Origin: Prevotellaceae bacterium
GTDB lineage: Bacteria > Bacteroidota > Bacteroidia > Bacteroidales > UBA932
Assembly: GCA_031289895.1 (NCBI GenBank)
Contig: JAITOP010000326.1
Location: 1 to 6,553, forward strand
Length of the DNA: 6,553 bases
Reading direction: 5' to 3'
Position numbers and translations under genes: made by a program. Below are positions 6,118 to 6,553 of the stretch, piece by piece; positions within the stretch are counted from its first letter, which is position 1, and each line of letters begins with the position of its first letter. The notes beneath the pieces were generated by a model. It was not told the DNA's origin and searched no databases. It was given only the letters and a program-made list of their open reading frames with translations.

Positions 6118-6553
6118 ATGAGCGAAGAATTATTACAACGAGGTTTAGATAAAAATCCGCCCAAAATTGGGAAATGGGATTTTTATAGTATCGGCGCAAC
6201 TTCTGTGAAATCGCTGAAAGAAAACAATATTATTCGTAATATTGATTACGGTAGCGAAGAAAAGAAGAAAGTTGATGCTTTGCTTGTGCAAAAGAAAAAT
6301 GTGATTGCAGTAATTGAATACAAAAAACCTTCGGAATTTAACACCAAAGAAAAGCAGCAAAAAGCAATTGCACAAGAATTGGAAGTCGCTCAAAAACTTA
6401 GTGCAAACATTTTTATCGCAACCGATACAAAAGAAAGTGTTTGGGTAAACACTGCTACTGGGAACAAAATTAAAGATGAAAACGGCAAAGAACTGAAAAC
6501 TAATTTTGACCCAAAAGATGAAAAATTGCCCGAATTAATCGAAAAAATCATTG
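6118..6553 (+). CDS. Restriction-type protein with N-terminal PD-(D/E)xK-like domain, probable N-6 DNA methylase/R-M polypeptide (partial)
   Basis: The first 145 codons of a protein that continues past the right edge. It starts MSEELLQRGLDKNPPKIGKW at ATG 6118. Residues 43-70 give a nuclease-like core: Asp53 in KKVDALLV, then a hydrophobic strand ending VIEYKKP with Glu67 and Lys69, i.e. D-x13-E-x-K. A glutamine- and lysine-rich helix (77-92) and the strand ANIFIATD follow, then VWVNTATGNKI. This layout resembles the N-terminal domain of HsdR-like and type IIG-like restriction proteins, and I recall very similar N-termini on proteins annotated as N-6 DNA methylase. No methylase motif (NPPY, FxGxG) lies in the visible part, so the methylase half is inferred. 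A standalone type I restriction-domain protein is the alternative. It lies 228 bp after the LuxE-like gene with its own promoter candidate, and close to the RloAB pair, consistent with a defence locus. Confidence 0.75.
   Translation, partial: MSEELLQRGLDKNPPKIGKWDFYSIGATSVKSLKENNIIRNIDYGSEEKKKVDALLVQKKNVIAVIEYKKPSEFNTKEKQQKAIAQELEVAQKLSANIFIATDTKESVWVNTATGNKIKDENGKELKTNFDPKDEKLPELIEKII

Noticed and set aside
6145..6393. Minus-strand 82-codon frame opposite the restriction-type gene
   Set aside because: Phe- and Cys-rich shadow of a well-supported plus-strand frame.

Overview
This window looks like a chromosomal segment of a Bacteroidota bacterium, judged from sequence alone. The DNA is AT-rich and the intergenic stretches are very AT-rich. 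Most starts lack a clear Shine-Dalgarno sequence. Four copies of the Bacteroidota-type -7 promoter element TAnnTTTG lie just upstream of genes or transcription units. The lipoprotein signal has a relaxed lipobox, as is common in this phylum. No rRNA, tRNA, CRISPR array or transposase was seen.

Left part (1-2676, minus strand): three genes read leftward in a tight row. They are UDP-glucose 6-dehydrogenase (ugd), a class C beta-lactamase-like serine hydrolase lipoprotein 33 bp further on, and, after another 40 bp, the N-terminus of a family 2 glycosyltransferase that runs off the left edge. One promoter candidate sits upstream of ugd and none is evident in the two short gaps, so this is probably one operon. 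UDP-glucuronate synthesis next to a glycosyltransferase suggests surface polysaccharide production.

Middle (2677-4869, plus strand): after a 239-bp divergent intergenic region comes a two-gene module, an AAA15/RloA-type ABC-like ATPase overlapping an RloB-family protein with TOPRIM-like motifs. The genes overlap by about 14-17 nt, have their own promoter, and look AT-richer than both flanks in sampled stretches. The architecture (AAA15 ATPase plus small TOPRIM-like nuclease candidate) is that of PARIS/OLD-type defence modules, and rlo genes are historically known as restriction-linked ORFs. This is the most interesting part of the window.

Right part (4870-6553, plus strand): a LuxE-like acyl-protein synthetase (ANL adenylate-forming fold) with its own promoter, then a 228-bp AT-rich gap holding a promoter and a possible mini-ORF, then the N-terminus of a restriction-type protein with a D...ExK nuclease motif, probably the start of an N-6 DNA methylase or restriction-modification polypeptide cut by the right edge. 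RloAB and the restriction-type gene flank the LuxE-like gene, so the right two thirds may be part of a defence-rich accessory region next to a polysaccharide operon.
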